Origin: Sulfurospirillum sp036802865
GTDB lineage: Bacteria > Campylobacterota > Campylobacteria > Campylobacterales > Sulfurospirillaceae
Length of the DNA stretch: 64,000 nucleotides
NCBI RefSeq assembly: GCF_036802865.1
Contig: NZ_DAIRVK010000002.1
Coordinates: 186,001 to 250,000, forward strand
Reading direction: 5' to 3'
Shown here: positions 53,392 to 62,827 of the stretch, in pieces
Position numbering within the stretch: position 1 is the first letter of the stretch
Layout of the letters: each line of letters opens with the position of its first letter
Notes under the pieces: model-generated
The model's input: only the letters and a program-made list of their open reading frames with translations
Databases searched by the model: none
Told to the model about the DNA's origin: nothing
Translations under genes and position numbers: made by a program

Positions 53392-54186
53392 TTATTCTGA
53401 TTTTTTATTGATAGAATTCAGTGTGTCGAGGATGGACTCTTTCTTAGCAGATCCATCGGGTCCAGAAATGCGCATTGTAAACTCAACACGACCATTTTTC
53501 TCACGACCCTCCGCTGTATCATTACTAGCGAGTGGTTTTGTGTCACCATAACCTGCAGAGCTTAAACGATCTTTGGCAATACCATTGCGTACAAGCACAC
53601 GGATGACGGCATTAGCACGAGCAGAAGAGAGTTCAAGATTGTCTTGAAATTTAGAACCGCTTGGTAATGGTGTCGTATCCGTATATCCCTTGACAATGAC
53701 TTCAACATTTTTAGGAAGCGTTGTAATGATGTCTGACACACGTTTCAAAAATAGCATGGAATCACTGTTGATAATTTCAGCAGAACCTGTTGCAAAGAGC
53801 ATTTTTGTTGGAAGCTTTAAAATGGCACCATCAATTTTTTGTTCAAGTGCACCGTCTCCAACGTTCATTTTTTCGATCAATTGAGCGAGTCGAGCGATTT
53901 CGTCAAGTTGCGCAGAACTTCCGCCAGCGTTTCCTTTGTCTTTATCTTTAGCAGCTTCACCTGATTTGACAGCCATACTCATAACAGGCGTTGCTTCTTC
54001 TGGTTTAGCACTATAATCGTAAATTTTGACAAATTCTTCTTTAAGCGCTTTCATCTTTTCAGTATTGGTTGAGGCAATTGCAAAAAGGGCAATAAAAAGG
54101 GCAAGGAGAAGACTAAAAAAGTCAGCAAAAGGTACTGCCCACTTCTCTCCCGCTTCACATTCGACTTTTTTACATTTTTTGCCCAC
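53392..54186 (-). CDS. motB: Flagellar motor protein MotB
   Basis: 264 residues. A single TM helix at about 20-40 holds the proton-accepting Asp in FADFFSLLLALFIALFA. The C-terminal OmpA-like peptidoglycan-binding domain spans about 130-250 (VKGYTDTTPLPSG, ELSSARANAVIRVLV, RLSSAGYGDTKPLA, GREKNGRVEF). Stator subunit with MotA, 9 bases upstream. Confidence 0.93.
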   Translation of the reverse strand: MGKKCKKVECEAGEKWAVPFADFFSLLLALFIALFAIASTNTEKMKALKEEFVKIYDYSAKPEEATPVMSMAVKSGEAAKDKDKGNAGGSSAQLDEIARLAQLIEKMNVGDGALEQKIDGAILKLPTKMLFATGSAEIINSDSMLFLKRVSDIITTLPKNVEVIVKGYTDTTPLPSGSKFQDNLELSSARANAVIRVLVRNGIAKDRLSSAGYGDTKPLASNDTAEGREKNGRVEFTMRISGPDGSAKKESILDTLNSINKKSE

Positions 54187-54195
54187 GCTATATCC

Positions 54196-54969
54196 TTATT
54201 TATCGAATTGGCTTTTTTTATCTTCAAGTGGAGAGAGATAATTGAGCAATTTTAGTTCAAGAGTACGTGGATTGTCACCATGAGAAATACCTAAAATTCC
54301 CGCTAAAATAACACGTTTTTCTTTGATGATATCTTTTGATTTACCTTTAAGTTTATGTCCCCACGGACCAAGGAAGATGTATGAACCTGCAATACCAAAA
54401 ACCGTTGCTGTAAAAGCACCACCAATTCCCATTGCCATTTCAGCAGGATTGTCAAGCTTTTGTAGTGCGAGAATAAGTCCCAAAACAGCACCGATTAGAC
54501 CCATAACAGGGCACGTTTCACCCGCATGAACCCAGTAGTGTGCAGACCCATGGTAATACTCTTCAATCTCTTCAATGACAACTTCAAGGGTCTCTTCAAT
54601 TTCGTGTGCTTCAACACCATCGACCGCCATACTAAGACCTTGTTTAAAGAACGCATCTTCCATTTGATTTGCATGTGACTCAAGTGCCAAAATGCCATCA
54701 CGGCGCGCAATAATTGCAAAATCAATAATTTGTTTAATACGTGCATGCAGATCAACAGGAGATTTTTTCATAATAACTTTAAATTCTTTAAAGGCACCTC
54801 TTACATACTCTTGTGGTGTTGCAGCCATAGCAGCAGCCATAGCCGTTGGAATAACGATAATAAACGAAGTGATATGTAAAATATGAATAGGATTTCCACC
54901 TTCCATGATATCACCTACAGAAATAGTGGTGATAGCAAGTACCATGCCTAAGATGACGGTTAAGTCCAT
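54196..54969 (-). CDS. motA: Flagellar motor protein MotA
   Basis: Start at the ATG at 54969 (MDLTVILGMV) with GGAG upstream; the frame from 54996 is less likely. 257 residues, four TM helices (about 2-20, 30-50, 150-170, 180-205), and the conserved P-V-M-G-L-I-G-A-V-L-G-L turn before TM3. Forms the stator ring with MotB. No other flagellar genes in the window. Confidence 0.93.
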   Translation of the reverse strand: MDLTVILGMVLAITTISVGDIMEGGNPIHILHITSFIIVIPTAMAAAMAATPQEYVRGAFKEFKVIMKKSPVDLHARIKQIIDFAIIARRDGILALESHANQMEDAFFKQGLSMAVDGVEAHEIEETLEVVIEEIEEYYHGSAHYWVHAGETCPVMGLIGAVLGLILALQKLDNPAEMAMGIGGAFTATVFGIAGSYIFLGPWGHKLKGKSKDIIKEKRVILAGILGISHGDNPRTLELKLLNYLSPLEDKKSQFDK

Positions 54970-55117
54970 ACGGGTTACTCCAAAAATAATATTCAAACAC
55001 TTTCAAGCATTATCGGTTAAAATGCAAAAAACTTTACACGAAAAGCAATGATATAACAATCTTCCTTAGATAAAATGGTTATTTTACATGCCATAAAGTG
55101 AAAAAAATAATTTGTTG

Positions 55118-55123
55118 TATAAT
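55118..55123 (+). promoter_or_regulatory. -10 box of the TetR gene
   Basis: A perfect TATAAT, 28 bases before the TetR ATG at 55152, followed by AAAGGAGGT as ribosome site. No clear -35 was assigned. Confidence 0.5.
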
Positions 55124-55151
55124 TGCAAAAAATTTCAAAGGAGGTCTTGTC

Positions 55152-55808
55152 ATGGATGAACCTAAGTGTTGTATGAGTTCTTTTTTTAAAGAGTTGAGTG
55201 GAAAAGCAGAATCTCGTTGCACTAAAATTGTTGATGTAGCACACAGACTTTTTTTAGATAGAGGCTATGAAAATGTGAGTATGAATGATATTGTTAAAGT
55301 GGCAGGTGGCTCTTTAGCGACATTGTATAAACATTTTGGCAATAAAGAGCAGCTTTTTATTTATGTGATGGAGCAAAAATCTGAAGAACTTTTTGGAGAG
55401 TGGAAACGTCAAAGTGTCTGTTATGAAGGACGAATTGAAGCTTTTTTAATGATGATTGGTACGTCATATTTAGATTTAGTCGCAGATGATGATTCTATTT
55501 TATTTCATCGACTTATTGTTTCATTAGGGTATTTAGATAAATCTCAACTTATCAAAGAGACGATCTTAGAAACATTGACACATCCTATTAATGTTGTATC
55601 GGAGTATTTAGAAAATGAAAAAAAAGCTGGGCGTATAGAAGTAGATGATACAAAATTATGTGCACATCAGTTTTTAAATGCGCTTGAAGAACCTTTTATG
55701 TTTTCAAGAGTATTGGGTGTTGAAACAGATATATCAGAAACAACACGTCTTAAAGCGCTGAGGCAATTGGTACGAATTTTCTGTCGCGGATTAAGTGTTT
55801 CTCAATAA
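55152..55808 (+). CDS. TetR-family repressor of the RND efflux operon
   Basis: The ATG at 55152 (MDEPKCCMSSF) is preceded by AAAGGAGGT. 218 residues. TetR HTH at about 22-68 (IVDVAHRLFLDRGYENVSMNDIV, GGSLATLYKHFGNKEQLF). The C-terminal ligand domain is helical. CC at residues 6-7 and Cys21 are unusual near the HTH. A perfect operator lies downstream, in front of the efflux genes. Confidence 0.88.
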   Translation: MDEPKCCMSSFFKELSGKAESRCTKIVDVAHRLFLDRGYENVSMNDIVKVAGGSLATLYKHFGNKEQLFIYVMEQKSEELFGEWKRQSVCYEGRIEAFLMMIGTSYLDLVADDDSILFHRLIVSLGYLDKSQLIKETILETLTHPINVVSEYLENEKKAGRIEVDDTKLCAHQFLNALEEPFMFSRVLGVETDISETTRLKALRQLVRIFCRGLSVSQ

Positions 55809-55839
55809 TTACTTTTTTTACGGTAATGGAGAAAATAGC

Positions 55840-55868
55840 TTGACTAATTTATTTTTTACGACTATAAT
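55840..55868 (+). promoter_or_regulatory. Promoter of the RND efflux operon
   Basis: TTGACT (55840-55845), 17-base spacer, TATAAT (55863-55868): close to the housekeeping consensus. Confidence 0.8.
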
Positions 55869-55880
55869 TCGCTCACAAAA

Positions 55881-55901
55881 TGTAATGTAATATACATTAC
55901 A
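55881..55901. promoter_or_regulatory. TetR operator, TGTAATGTA-N3-TACATTACA
   Basis: Perfect 9-3-9 dyad 12 bases downstream of the -10, covering the expected start of transcription, and 20 bases upstream of the membrane-fusion-protein ATG. It is the natural binding site for the adjacent TetR protein. Confidence 0.8.
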
Positions 55902-55921
55902 CTAAAATATGGAGTTCAAAA

Positions 55922-57085
55922 ATGACTAAAAGTAGAGTATATAAAACTTACGCAAGCTACGCGTTAGCCTTAAGTTTAGGGGCATTTTTAGTAGCTGGAT
56001 GCAGTTCTGAGGGAAAAGGTGCTGGAGCACATGGTATGCCAGCCATGCCACCTTTAGCAGTTTCGACTTATAAAGTCATAGCTTCAGATGTTCCCGTTTC
56101 TTTGGAATACCCTGCAAAAGTAAAAAGTATGCAACAAGTGAACATTGTTGCACGGGTGAGCGGAGTATTGGAAAAAAAGAACTTTACAGAGGGAAGCTTT
56201 GTTAAAGCCGGCGATACACTCTATCAAATTGACTCTGATCGTTATGAAGCCTTGATGCAAGAAGCTGTGGCAGATGTTGGGGTGAAAGAAGCAACCCTTA
56301 AACAAGCAACGCGTGATTGGGAACGTACCAAAGTGTTGTTTGAACAAGACGCTGTGAGCCAAAAAGAGAGAGATGCAGCACTTTCCGCGTACGAATCAGC
56401 CAGTGCGTCCCTTAAAGCTTCCCATGCAGCGCTTAAAAAAGCAACGATTGATTTTAATTACACCAAAGTTAAAGCAACCATTTCAGGACTTACGAGTTTA
56501 AATACCCAAGATGTAGGAAGTTATGTAGGCTCAAGCAGTGATACCATGACCCTTACGACCATTACCCAAACCGATCCTATTTATGTTGAATTTTCGCTCT
56601 CCGACATTGAGCTTTTAAAAAAACGTTATGTCATGAATCAAGGTAACTGGGGCAGTATCGCTCAAGCGAAACTTCCGGTTCAACTCTCTACGCCTGATGG
56701 AAGTAAATATGCCAAAGCTGGAACATTAGACTTCTTAGATAGCAGTGTTGATGCTGAAACCTCTACCATTAAAGCAAGAGCAACATTTGCAAACCCTAAC
56801 AACATCCTCATTCCTGGTCTGTTTGTTCGTGTCAAAGTAGAAGGATTAGTGTATAAAGATGCTATTAGTATTCCTCAAGTGGCTCTTTTGCAAGATGCAA
56901 CAAGTTCTTATGTCTATGTTGCCAAAGAGGGGAAAGCACATAAAGTACCTGTAAAAGCAGGAACTGTTCATAATGATACCTACATCATTGAGAGTGGTTT
57001 AAGTGCAGGAGATGTGGTCATAACCAATAATCTTACCAAGCTACGCCCCGGATCTGCTGTTATTGTTGCAGAAGCGAAGGAATAA
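55922..57085 (+). CDS. RND efflux membrane fusion protein (AcrA/MexA type)
   Basis: 387 residues, a lipoprotein: signal peptide with lipobox LVAGC near residue 27. Barrel-sandwich and hairpin regions are recognisable (VNIVARVSGVLEKKNFTEGSFVKAGDTLYQID, a coiled hairpin around 105-165, then TQTDPIYVEFSLSD). Bridges the pump to the outer-membrane channel. First gene of the operon, repressed by the upstream TetR. Confidence 0.92.
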   Translation: MTKSRVYKTYASYALALSLGAFLVAGCSSEGKGAGAHGMPAMPPLAVSTYKVIASDVPVSLEYPAKVKSMQQVNIVARVSGVLEKKNFTEGSFVKAGDTLYQIDSDRYEALMQEAVADVGVKEATLKQATRDWERTKVLFEQDAVSQKERDAALSAYESASASLKASHAALKKATIDFNYTKVKATISGLTSLNTQDVGSYVGSSSDTMTLTTITQTDPIYVEFSLSDIELLKKRYVMNQGNWGSIAQAKLPVQLSTPDGSKYAKAGTLDFLDSSVDAETSTIKARATFANPNNILIPGLFVRVKVEGLVYKDAISIPQVALLQDATSSYVYVAKEGKAHKVPVKAGTVHNDTYIIESGLSAGDVVITNNLTKLRPGSAVIVAEAKE

Positions 57086-57088
57086 ATT

Positions 57089-60000
57089 ATGTTTTCAAAA
57101 TTCTTTATCAACCGCCCAATATTTGCAACCGTCCTTTCGATTGTTATTATTATTGCGGGATTAATGGGTATAAGAGGTTTATCCATTGAAGAGTATCCTG
57201 AGGTAACGCCACCGCAAGTCAGCATTCAAGCGACCTATGCAGGGGCAAGTGCGGAGACAATTGCGAAGACCGTAGCCGCACCACTTGAACAGCAGATCAA
57301 TGGTGTTGAGAACATGATCTATATGTCTTCTACGGCGTCTTCATCAGGAACACTGACCATCAATGTCTATTTTAAAATTGGTACCAATCCTGACCAAGCA
57401 ACGATTAACGTCAACAACCGTGTACAAGCAGCGCTCAACAAACTTCCAAGTGAAGTTCAAGCGCAAGGTGTAACGGTTACAAAACAATCTTCAACGATTC
57501 TTCAAGTTATTTCCATCATTTCACCGAACAATAGTTATGATGAAATTTATATGGCGAACTATGCCCTTATTAACGTGATTGATGAGCTTAAACGTGTTCC
57601 AGGTGTTGGTAATGCTTCACTGTTTGGAAATCAAAACTACTCGATGCGTATTTGGATGAAGCCCGATCAATTGGCAAAATATAACTTAACACCCAATGAT
57701 GTTATTTCAGCTATTTCGGAGCAAAATGCTCAGTTTGCAACGGGTCGTTTTAACCAAACACCTACAAAAAGCTCTCAAGCGTACACCTATACGGTAACGA
57801 CACAAGGGCGTTTTGATAAAGTCGATGAGTTTGAAAATATCATCTTGAAATCAAACAAAGACGGCTCAACGTTACGACTTAAAGATGTTGCTCGTGCAGA
57901 GTTGGGCGCTGAGTCTTACAATGTGACAGCAATGCAAAATGGACAAACGATGGTACCGATTGGTATCTATTTGCAATCAGGTGCGAATGCTCTTGATACG
58001 GCTAAAAAAGTTAAAGAGACTATGGACCGTGTTGCCAAATCTTTCCCTGAAAATATGACATATAACATTCCGTATGATACAACGACGTTTATCCAAATTT
58101 CAGTGCATGAAGTGATAAAAACGTTTATTGAAGCGCTACTTTTGGTTATTGCGATTGTCTATCTTTTCTTGCAAAATATGCGTGCAACGATTATCCCCGT
58201 CCTTGCTATTCCTGTATCCATCATCGGTTCATTTGCGGGCATGTACGCCCTTGGGTATTCCATCAACCTTTTAACCCTTTTTGGGCTTGTTCTTGCCATT
58301 GGTATCGTTGTTGATGATGCCATTATTGTTATTGAAAACGTTGAGAGGATATTACATTCTGAACATGACATAACCGTTAAAGATGCGACCATTAAGGCGA
58401 TGCAAGAGGTAACGGGTCCTGTTGTTGCGATTGTATTGGTGTTATGTGCGGTGTTTATTCCTGTCTCCTTTATGGGTGGATTTACGGGACAAATGTACCA
58501 ACAATTTGCGATTACGATTGTTATTTCCGTCGTTATCTCAGGTATGGTTGCACTTACATTGACTCCTGCCTTATGTGCTATTTTTCTCAAAAAGCAAGAG
58601 CCAAAACCGTTTTGGTTTGTAAAGAAATTTAATGAGTTCTTTGATGCTTCAACGAATTGGTTTACCAGCGGAGTGAGTCTTGTGGTTCGTCATGGTGTGA
58701 TTAGCCTTATTGTCTTTGCCGCACTTATGGGGATGACATACACGCTTTTCCAAAAAGTTCCTTCAAGCTTAGTTCCTATGGAAGATAAAGGGTACTTGAT
58801 TGCGGTGACAGCATTGCCACCAGCTTCTACACTTGGACGTACCGAAGCGGTGAGTTCACAAGTCAGTGGTATTACCAAATCAATGCCTGATATTGAGTAT
58901 AACATGGCGATTTCAGGATTTGATCTTTTAAGTGGTTCTGCAAAAACCAATGCCGCAACTTCTTTTTTGATTTTGAACGACTGGAGTACACGTAAAGCGC
59001 CAAATCAACACTCGCAAGCAATCAGTGGCGCTTTAAATGGTGCGTTATTTGGTGTTTCCGATGCAACGATTTTTGCACTTAATCCTCCTCCGATCATGGG
59101 TCTTAGTATCTCTGGTGGATTTGAGATGTATTTGCAAGATAGAACAGGCGGTTCGCTACAAGAACTTGGTGCTATCACACAAAAAATTGTAGAAAAAGCA
59201 AGCCAACGACCCGAAATGATGATGGTGAGAAGTACATTCAATATGAATATACCTCAGTATAAAGTCACATTGGATCGCGAAAAAGCCAAAGCTATGGGTG
59301 TTTCGATCAATGATGCGTTTAAAACATTACAGTCCACATTTGGGGCTTATTATGTCAATGACTTCAACCTATATGGACGTACTTACCAAGTGAATGTTCA
59401 ATCTGATGTTGATTTTAGAGAAAAGCCAGAAGATATGAAAAATGTCTTTGTCAAATCAAGCAGTGGAAAACTGATTCCGTTAAGTTCATTGGTAACGTAT
59501 GAGCGAAGTGTTGGTGCGGATGTTCTTGAACGCTTTAACGTTTTCTCTGCGGCAAAGATAGAGGGTGAGCCTTCTCCTGGTTACACTTCAGGTGACGCGC
59601 TACGTGCCATAGAAGAGGTAGTTAAAGAAGTTGCACCAGAGGGTTATACGCCATCATGGGCAGGAACATCGTACCAAGAAAAAGCAATGGCAGGCAGTGG
59701 TTCTCAGGCGTTCATCTTTGGTATCGTCTTTATCTTCTTAATCCTAGCAGCACAGTACGAAAGATGGCTTATGCCACTCGCCGTAGTCACCGCAGTACCA
59801 TTTGCGGTCTTTGGAGCGATTATGGCCGTGTATTTACGAGGTCTAAGCAATGATATCTATTTCCAAATCGGTCTGTTAGTTCTCATTGGATTATCAGCTA
59901 AAAATGCCATTTTGATCGTCGAGTTTGCGATGCAAGCTCAAGAGAGAGGGAAGTCTATCTTTGATGCAACACTCGAAGCGGCACGTTTACGTTTCCGTCC

Positions 60001-60217
60001 GATTGTTATGACCTCTTTAGCCTTTACGATTGGTGTTTTACCACTTGCCCTTAGTTCAGGAGCAGGAGCTGGAAGTCGTCATGCGATTGGTACGGGTGTT
60101 ATTGGTGGAATGATTGCCGCAACTACGATTGCGATCTTCTTTATTCCACTCTTTTACAATTGGCTAGCACAACTTAATGCGAAGTTTACACGCAAAGGAA
60201 AAAAAGATGAAGAATAG
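57089..60217 (+). CDS. RND multidrug efflux pump (AcrB/MexB, HAE1 type)
   Basis: 1042 residues, the usual HAE1 length, 12 TM helices in two halves with large periplasmic loops. Marks: FFINRPIFATVLSIVI at the start, GLVLAIGIVVDDAIIVIENVER in TM4 with the proton-relay Asp pair, TLTPALCAIFL, and LIGLSAKNAILIVEFA in TM10 with the relay Lys. Drug/proton antiporter. Confidence 0.95.
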   Translation: MFSKFFINRPIFATVLSIVIIIAGLMGIRGLSIEEYPEVTPPQVSIQATYAGASAETIAKTVAAPLEQQINGVENMIYMSSTASSSGTLTINVYFKIGTNPDQATINVNNRVQAALNKLPSEVQAQGVTVTKQSSTILQVISIISPNNSYDEIYMANYALINVIDELKRVPGVGNASLFGNQNYSMRIWMKPDQLAKYNLTPNDVISAISEQNAQFATGRFNQTPTKSSQAYTYTVTTQGRFDKVDEFENIILKSNKDGSTLRLKDVARAELGAESYNVTAMQNGQTMVPIGIYLQSGANALDTAKKVKETMDRVAKSFPENMTYNIPYDTTTFIQISVHEVIKTFIEALLLVIAIVYLFLQNMRATIIPVLAIPVSIIGSFAGMYALGYSINLLTLFGLVLAIGIVVDDAIIVIENVERILHSEHDITVKDATIKAMQEVTGPVVAIVLVLCAVFIPVSFMGGFTGQMYQQFAITIVISVVISGMVALTLTPALCAIFLKKQEPKPFWFVKKFNEFFDASTNWFTSGVSLVVRHGVISLIVFAALMGMTYTLFQKVPSSLVPMEDKGYLIAVTALPPASTLGRTEAVSSQVSGITKSMPDIEYNMAISGFDLLSGSAKTNAATSFLILNDWSTRKAPNQHSQAISGALNGALFGVSDATIFALNPPPIMGLSISGGFEMYLQDRTGGSLQELGAITQKIVEKASQRPEMMMVRSTFNMNIPQYKVTLDREKAKAMGVSINDAFKTLQSTFGAYYVNDFNLYGRTYQVNVQSDVDFREKPEDMKNVFVKSSSGKLIPLSSLVTYERSVGADVLERFNVFSAAKIEGEPSPGYTSGDALRAIEEVVKEVAPEGYTPSWAGTSYQEKAMAGSGSQAFIFGIVFIFLILAAQYERWLMPLAVVTAVPFAVFGAIMAVYLRGLSNDIYFQIGLLVLIGLSAKNAILIVEFAMQAQERGKSIFDATLEAARLRFRPIVMTSLAFTIGVLPLALSSGAGAGSRHAIGTGVIGGMIAATTIAIFFIPLFYNWLAQLNAKFTRKGKKDEE

Positions 60218-61631
60218 TATCTATTACAGTGCTGTCCTAGCCCTCGTTCTTAGTGGATGTTCACTCTCTCCAGAGCTGAATGTCCCTCAGACACAGTTTC
60301 CGCAAGCGTACCGTGCTGATGTCAAAAGTGAAACAGGTTATGTGGATGGCGCATGGTGGAGTGGTTACCATGATGAGAAACTCTCAGCTTTGATTGAAGA
60401 GGCATTAAATAATAACTATGACCTTCAAACAGCAATGGCAAATATCTCACTAGCACGTGCCTCATTGTCATTGAGCACTTCAAATCGTTACCCAAGCCTT
60501 GATGTTCAAGGATCAGGTCAGAGAGTTAGAAGCAGTGCAGATACCTTTAACTCAAAAGCGCATAACACCTACAATGACTTCTCGCTCAGTGCCGTGCTCA
60601 GTTATGAGTTAGATCTTTGGGGTAAATACAAAGAAGCGGAAGCCTCTTCAAGGGCTTCATTGATTGCAACCTATGCAGCTAAAGATACCGTAAAGATCTC
60701 TTTAGCTTCCAGTGTGGCAGAGAGTTATTTTACCCTCATTAGTCTGTATGAACAACTGGACATTACCAATGAGACGATCAAAGCACGAGAAGAAGGGCTT
60801 AAACGTAATGAGTCTAAGTACACACTTGGTGCTATCGCAAAAGGAACCCTTTTATCTGATCGAGCAGAGCTTAACAGTGCTCAAATCACGAAAGATGCCC
60901 TAGAGCAATCTATCGCTTTACAACAAAGTGCTTTGGCTGTACTTGTGGGTAAATCTCCTGAAGCCATTGCTGCTTTTAGTAAAGATGGCTTACCACGAGT
61001 GTTGCCAAGTGATATCGTTGTTCCGTCTAACTTACCATCAGAACTCTTAACCAAACGTCCTGATATTAAACAAGCCGAAGAGAATCTCAAAGCGGCGAAT
61101 GCTAACATTGGTGTAGCACGTGCGGCTTATTTCCCTAGTATTAGTCTCTCAGGCGCACTTGGGTTTGAGAGCACACAGCTTTCCAACTTGATGAAATCGC
61201 AATCAGGCATGAATAGCTTTGGTGGAAGCCTCGCCTCGCCACTGTTTAATATGGGTAAAACCAGCTCCAACGTTGAGAGTGCCAAAGCCAACAAAGAGCT
61301 AGCAGAGATTACCTATGCAAAGACCGTACAACAAGCCTTCCAAGAGGCGTATGATGCTTTAAATAAACGTCATACACTCACTCAAAAGTTTGAACATCAA
61401 CTTGCATATGAGAAGAACATTGAGCAAGTGTACCTCTTGGCTAAAAAACAGTATGAGAGTGGTTATGGTGATTACTTGACTCTGTTAGATGCTAAGCGTA
61501 ATCTGCTTTCAGCAAAGCTTGCCTCTTCTCAAACCAAACAAGCACTGCTAAGCTCAGGTGTATCGCTTTACAAATCCCTTGGCGGTGGCTGGGATAAAGT
61601 TGTGTTTGAAAAACACGCTGACACGCTTTAA
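60207..61631 (+). CDS. Outer-membrane efflux channel (OprM/TolC type)
   Basis: The ATG at 60207 (MKNSIYYSAV) overlaps the pump gene by 11 bases and has AAGGA upstream. 474 residues, a lipoprotein (LVLSGCSL). Two OEP repeats: WWSGYHDEKLSALIEEAL, then LTKRPDIKQAEENLKAANANIGVARAAYFPS. Completes the tripartite efflux system. Confidence 0.92.
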   Translation: MKNSIYYSAVLALVLSGCSLSPELNVPQTQFPQAYRADVKSETGYVDGAWWSGYHDEKLSALIEEALNNNYDLQTAMANISLARASLSLSTSNRYPSLDVQGSGQRVRSSADTFNSKAHNTYNDFSLSAVLSYELDLWGKYKEAEASSRASLIATYAAKDTVKISLASSVAESYFTLISLYEQLDITNETIKAREEGLKRNESKYTLGAIAKGTLLSDRAELNSAQITKDALEQSIALQQSALAVLVGKSPEAIAAFSKDGLPRVLPSDIVVPSNLPSELLTKRPDIKQAEENLKAANANIGVARAAYFPSISLSGALGFESTQLSNLMKSQSGMNSFGGSLASPLFNMGKTSSNVESAKANKELAEITYAKTVQQAFQEAYDALNKRHTLTQKFEHQLAYEKNIEQVYLLAKKQYESGYGDYLTLLDAKRNLLSAKLASSQTKQALLSSGVSLYKSLGGGWDKVVFEKHADTL

Positions 61632-61642
61632 CTGCTTTACAT

Positions 61643-61690
61643 GTCAACGCCTTAACCTCAAGTTTAGGGCGTTTGACGCTTCATAATTTT
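61643..61690 (+). terminator. Terminator of the efflux operon
   Basis: GTCAACGCC (61643-61651) pairs with GGCGTTTGAC (61668-61677, one bulge) and is followed after a few bases by ATTTTTTTC. Confidence 0.65.
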
Positions 61691-61787
61691 TTTCATTTCA
61701 TAGAATTAGGCATGAAATTTGGAGAATTTGTTTAGGAAAAATTCAAATAATTGATTATAATGGAGAATCAACGCATATAGGATTTTA

Positions 61788-62705
61788 ATGAATGATTCTT
61801 TAGATAAATATAGATTGGAACTTATAGACTTTATTCAAACGAAGTACTCTTTTAGTGAGAGTTTGCAAAGTGAGATTCCTTGTTTGATGTTCCATATTTC
61901 AGATACTCCAACAGAATTTAAAAGTATTATGTATGAGCCGTGTTTATGTATCATCTTGCAAGGGGCTAAAGCTGTTGGTTTTGGCACTAAACTCTATCGG
62001 TATGATCCTTACCAGTACCTTTTGTCTTCAACGCATATTCCCTCCGATATCAGAATTTTAGAAGCATCTAAAGAGACTCCTTACCTCTCTTTAACCATTC
62101 GCTTTACACTTGAAAATATCTATGAAGTTCTTAAAAATACCAATCCCGAAAAACTCAAATTTCAAAAAAAAGCGGAACAAGGTCTCTTTTTTGATGACCT
62201 CAATGCCAAGCTGTACGAACCGATCTATCGCCTCGTTAAATTACTGGCGATGCCAAAAGAAGACATAAACTTTCTATCACCGTTTATTATTAAAGAGATT
62301 TTGTATCTTCTCGTCAATGAAAAAAGTGGTTATTTTTTAAATAAATTTGCGATGGAGGGAACAGCTTCCAATAAAATCGTCAAAGCCATTACGGAAATTA
62401 CCAATACGTTTAGTGAAAAGCTCAATATGAAAGAGTTAGCCCGTCGTATTGACATGGCAGAGTCTTCTCTCTATCAAAACTTTAAAACCATTACGTCTAT
62501 CTCTCCGTTGCAGTTTCAAAAAAAGCTTCGGCTTGAAGAGGCTAAACGTATGCTGACGCATCGCAATATTGATGTTTCAGAAGTAGCATTTTTAGTGGGT
62601 TATGAGAGTCCATCCCAATTTAGCCGAGAATACTCACGTATGTTTGGTGTCCCTCCAAAAGAGCATCTTAAAACAGCCAAAGAGAGAAATTTATCTTATC
62701 AATAG
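61788..62705 (+). CDS. AraC-family transcription regulator
   Basis: 305 residues. An N-terminal cupin-like domain of the AraC_N type (YEPCLCIILQGAKAVGFG, SSTHIPSDIRI) and two C-terminal HTHs (NMKELARRIDMAESSLYQNFK and VSEVAFLVGYESPSQFSREYSRMFGVPP). Such regulators (YqhC-like) often control neighbouring reductase or hydrolase genes, here the Tat-exported hydrolase downstream. Confidence 0.88.
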   Translation: MNDSLDKYRLELIDFIQTKYSFSESLQSEIPCLMFHISDTPTEFKSIMYEPCLCIILQGAKAVGFGTKLYRYDPYQYLLSSTHIPSDIRILEASKETPYLSLTIRFTLENIYEVLKNTNPEKLKFQKKAEQGLFFDDLNAKLYEPIYRLVKLLAMPKEDINFLSPFIIKEILYLLVNEKSGYFLNKFAMEGTASNKIVKAITEITNTFSEKLNMKELARRIDMAESSLYQNFKTITSISPLQFQKKLRLEEAKRMLTHRNIDVSEVAFLVGYESPSQFSREYSRMFGVPPKEHLKTAKERNLSYQ

Positions 62706-62827
62706 CCGATGATCAGGTAAATTGATTTTTTCAGAGAAATAGGCAACACTTTGAAAGAATCAGTCTACTGATAAAAATACATTTCATTTATAATGTCTCC
62801 GAGAAAGTAATTTTTTAAGGAGACAAA

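Noticed and set aside
55017..55244. 75-codon minus-strand frame antisense to the TetR start
   Set aside because: Antisense to the promoter and first codons of a clear TetR gene, with no family pattern.
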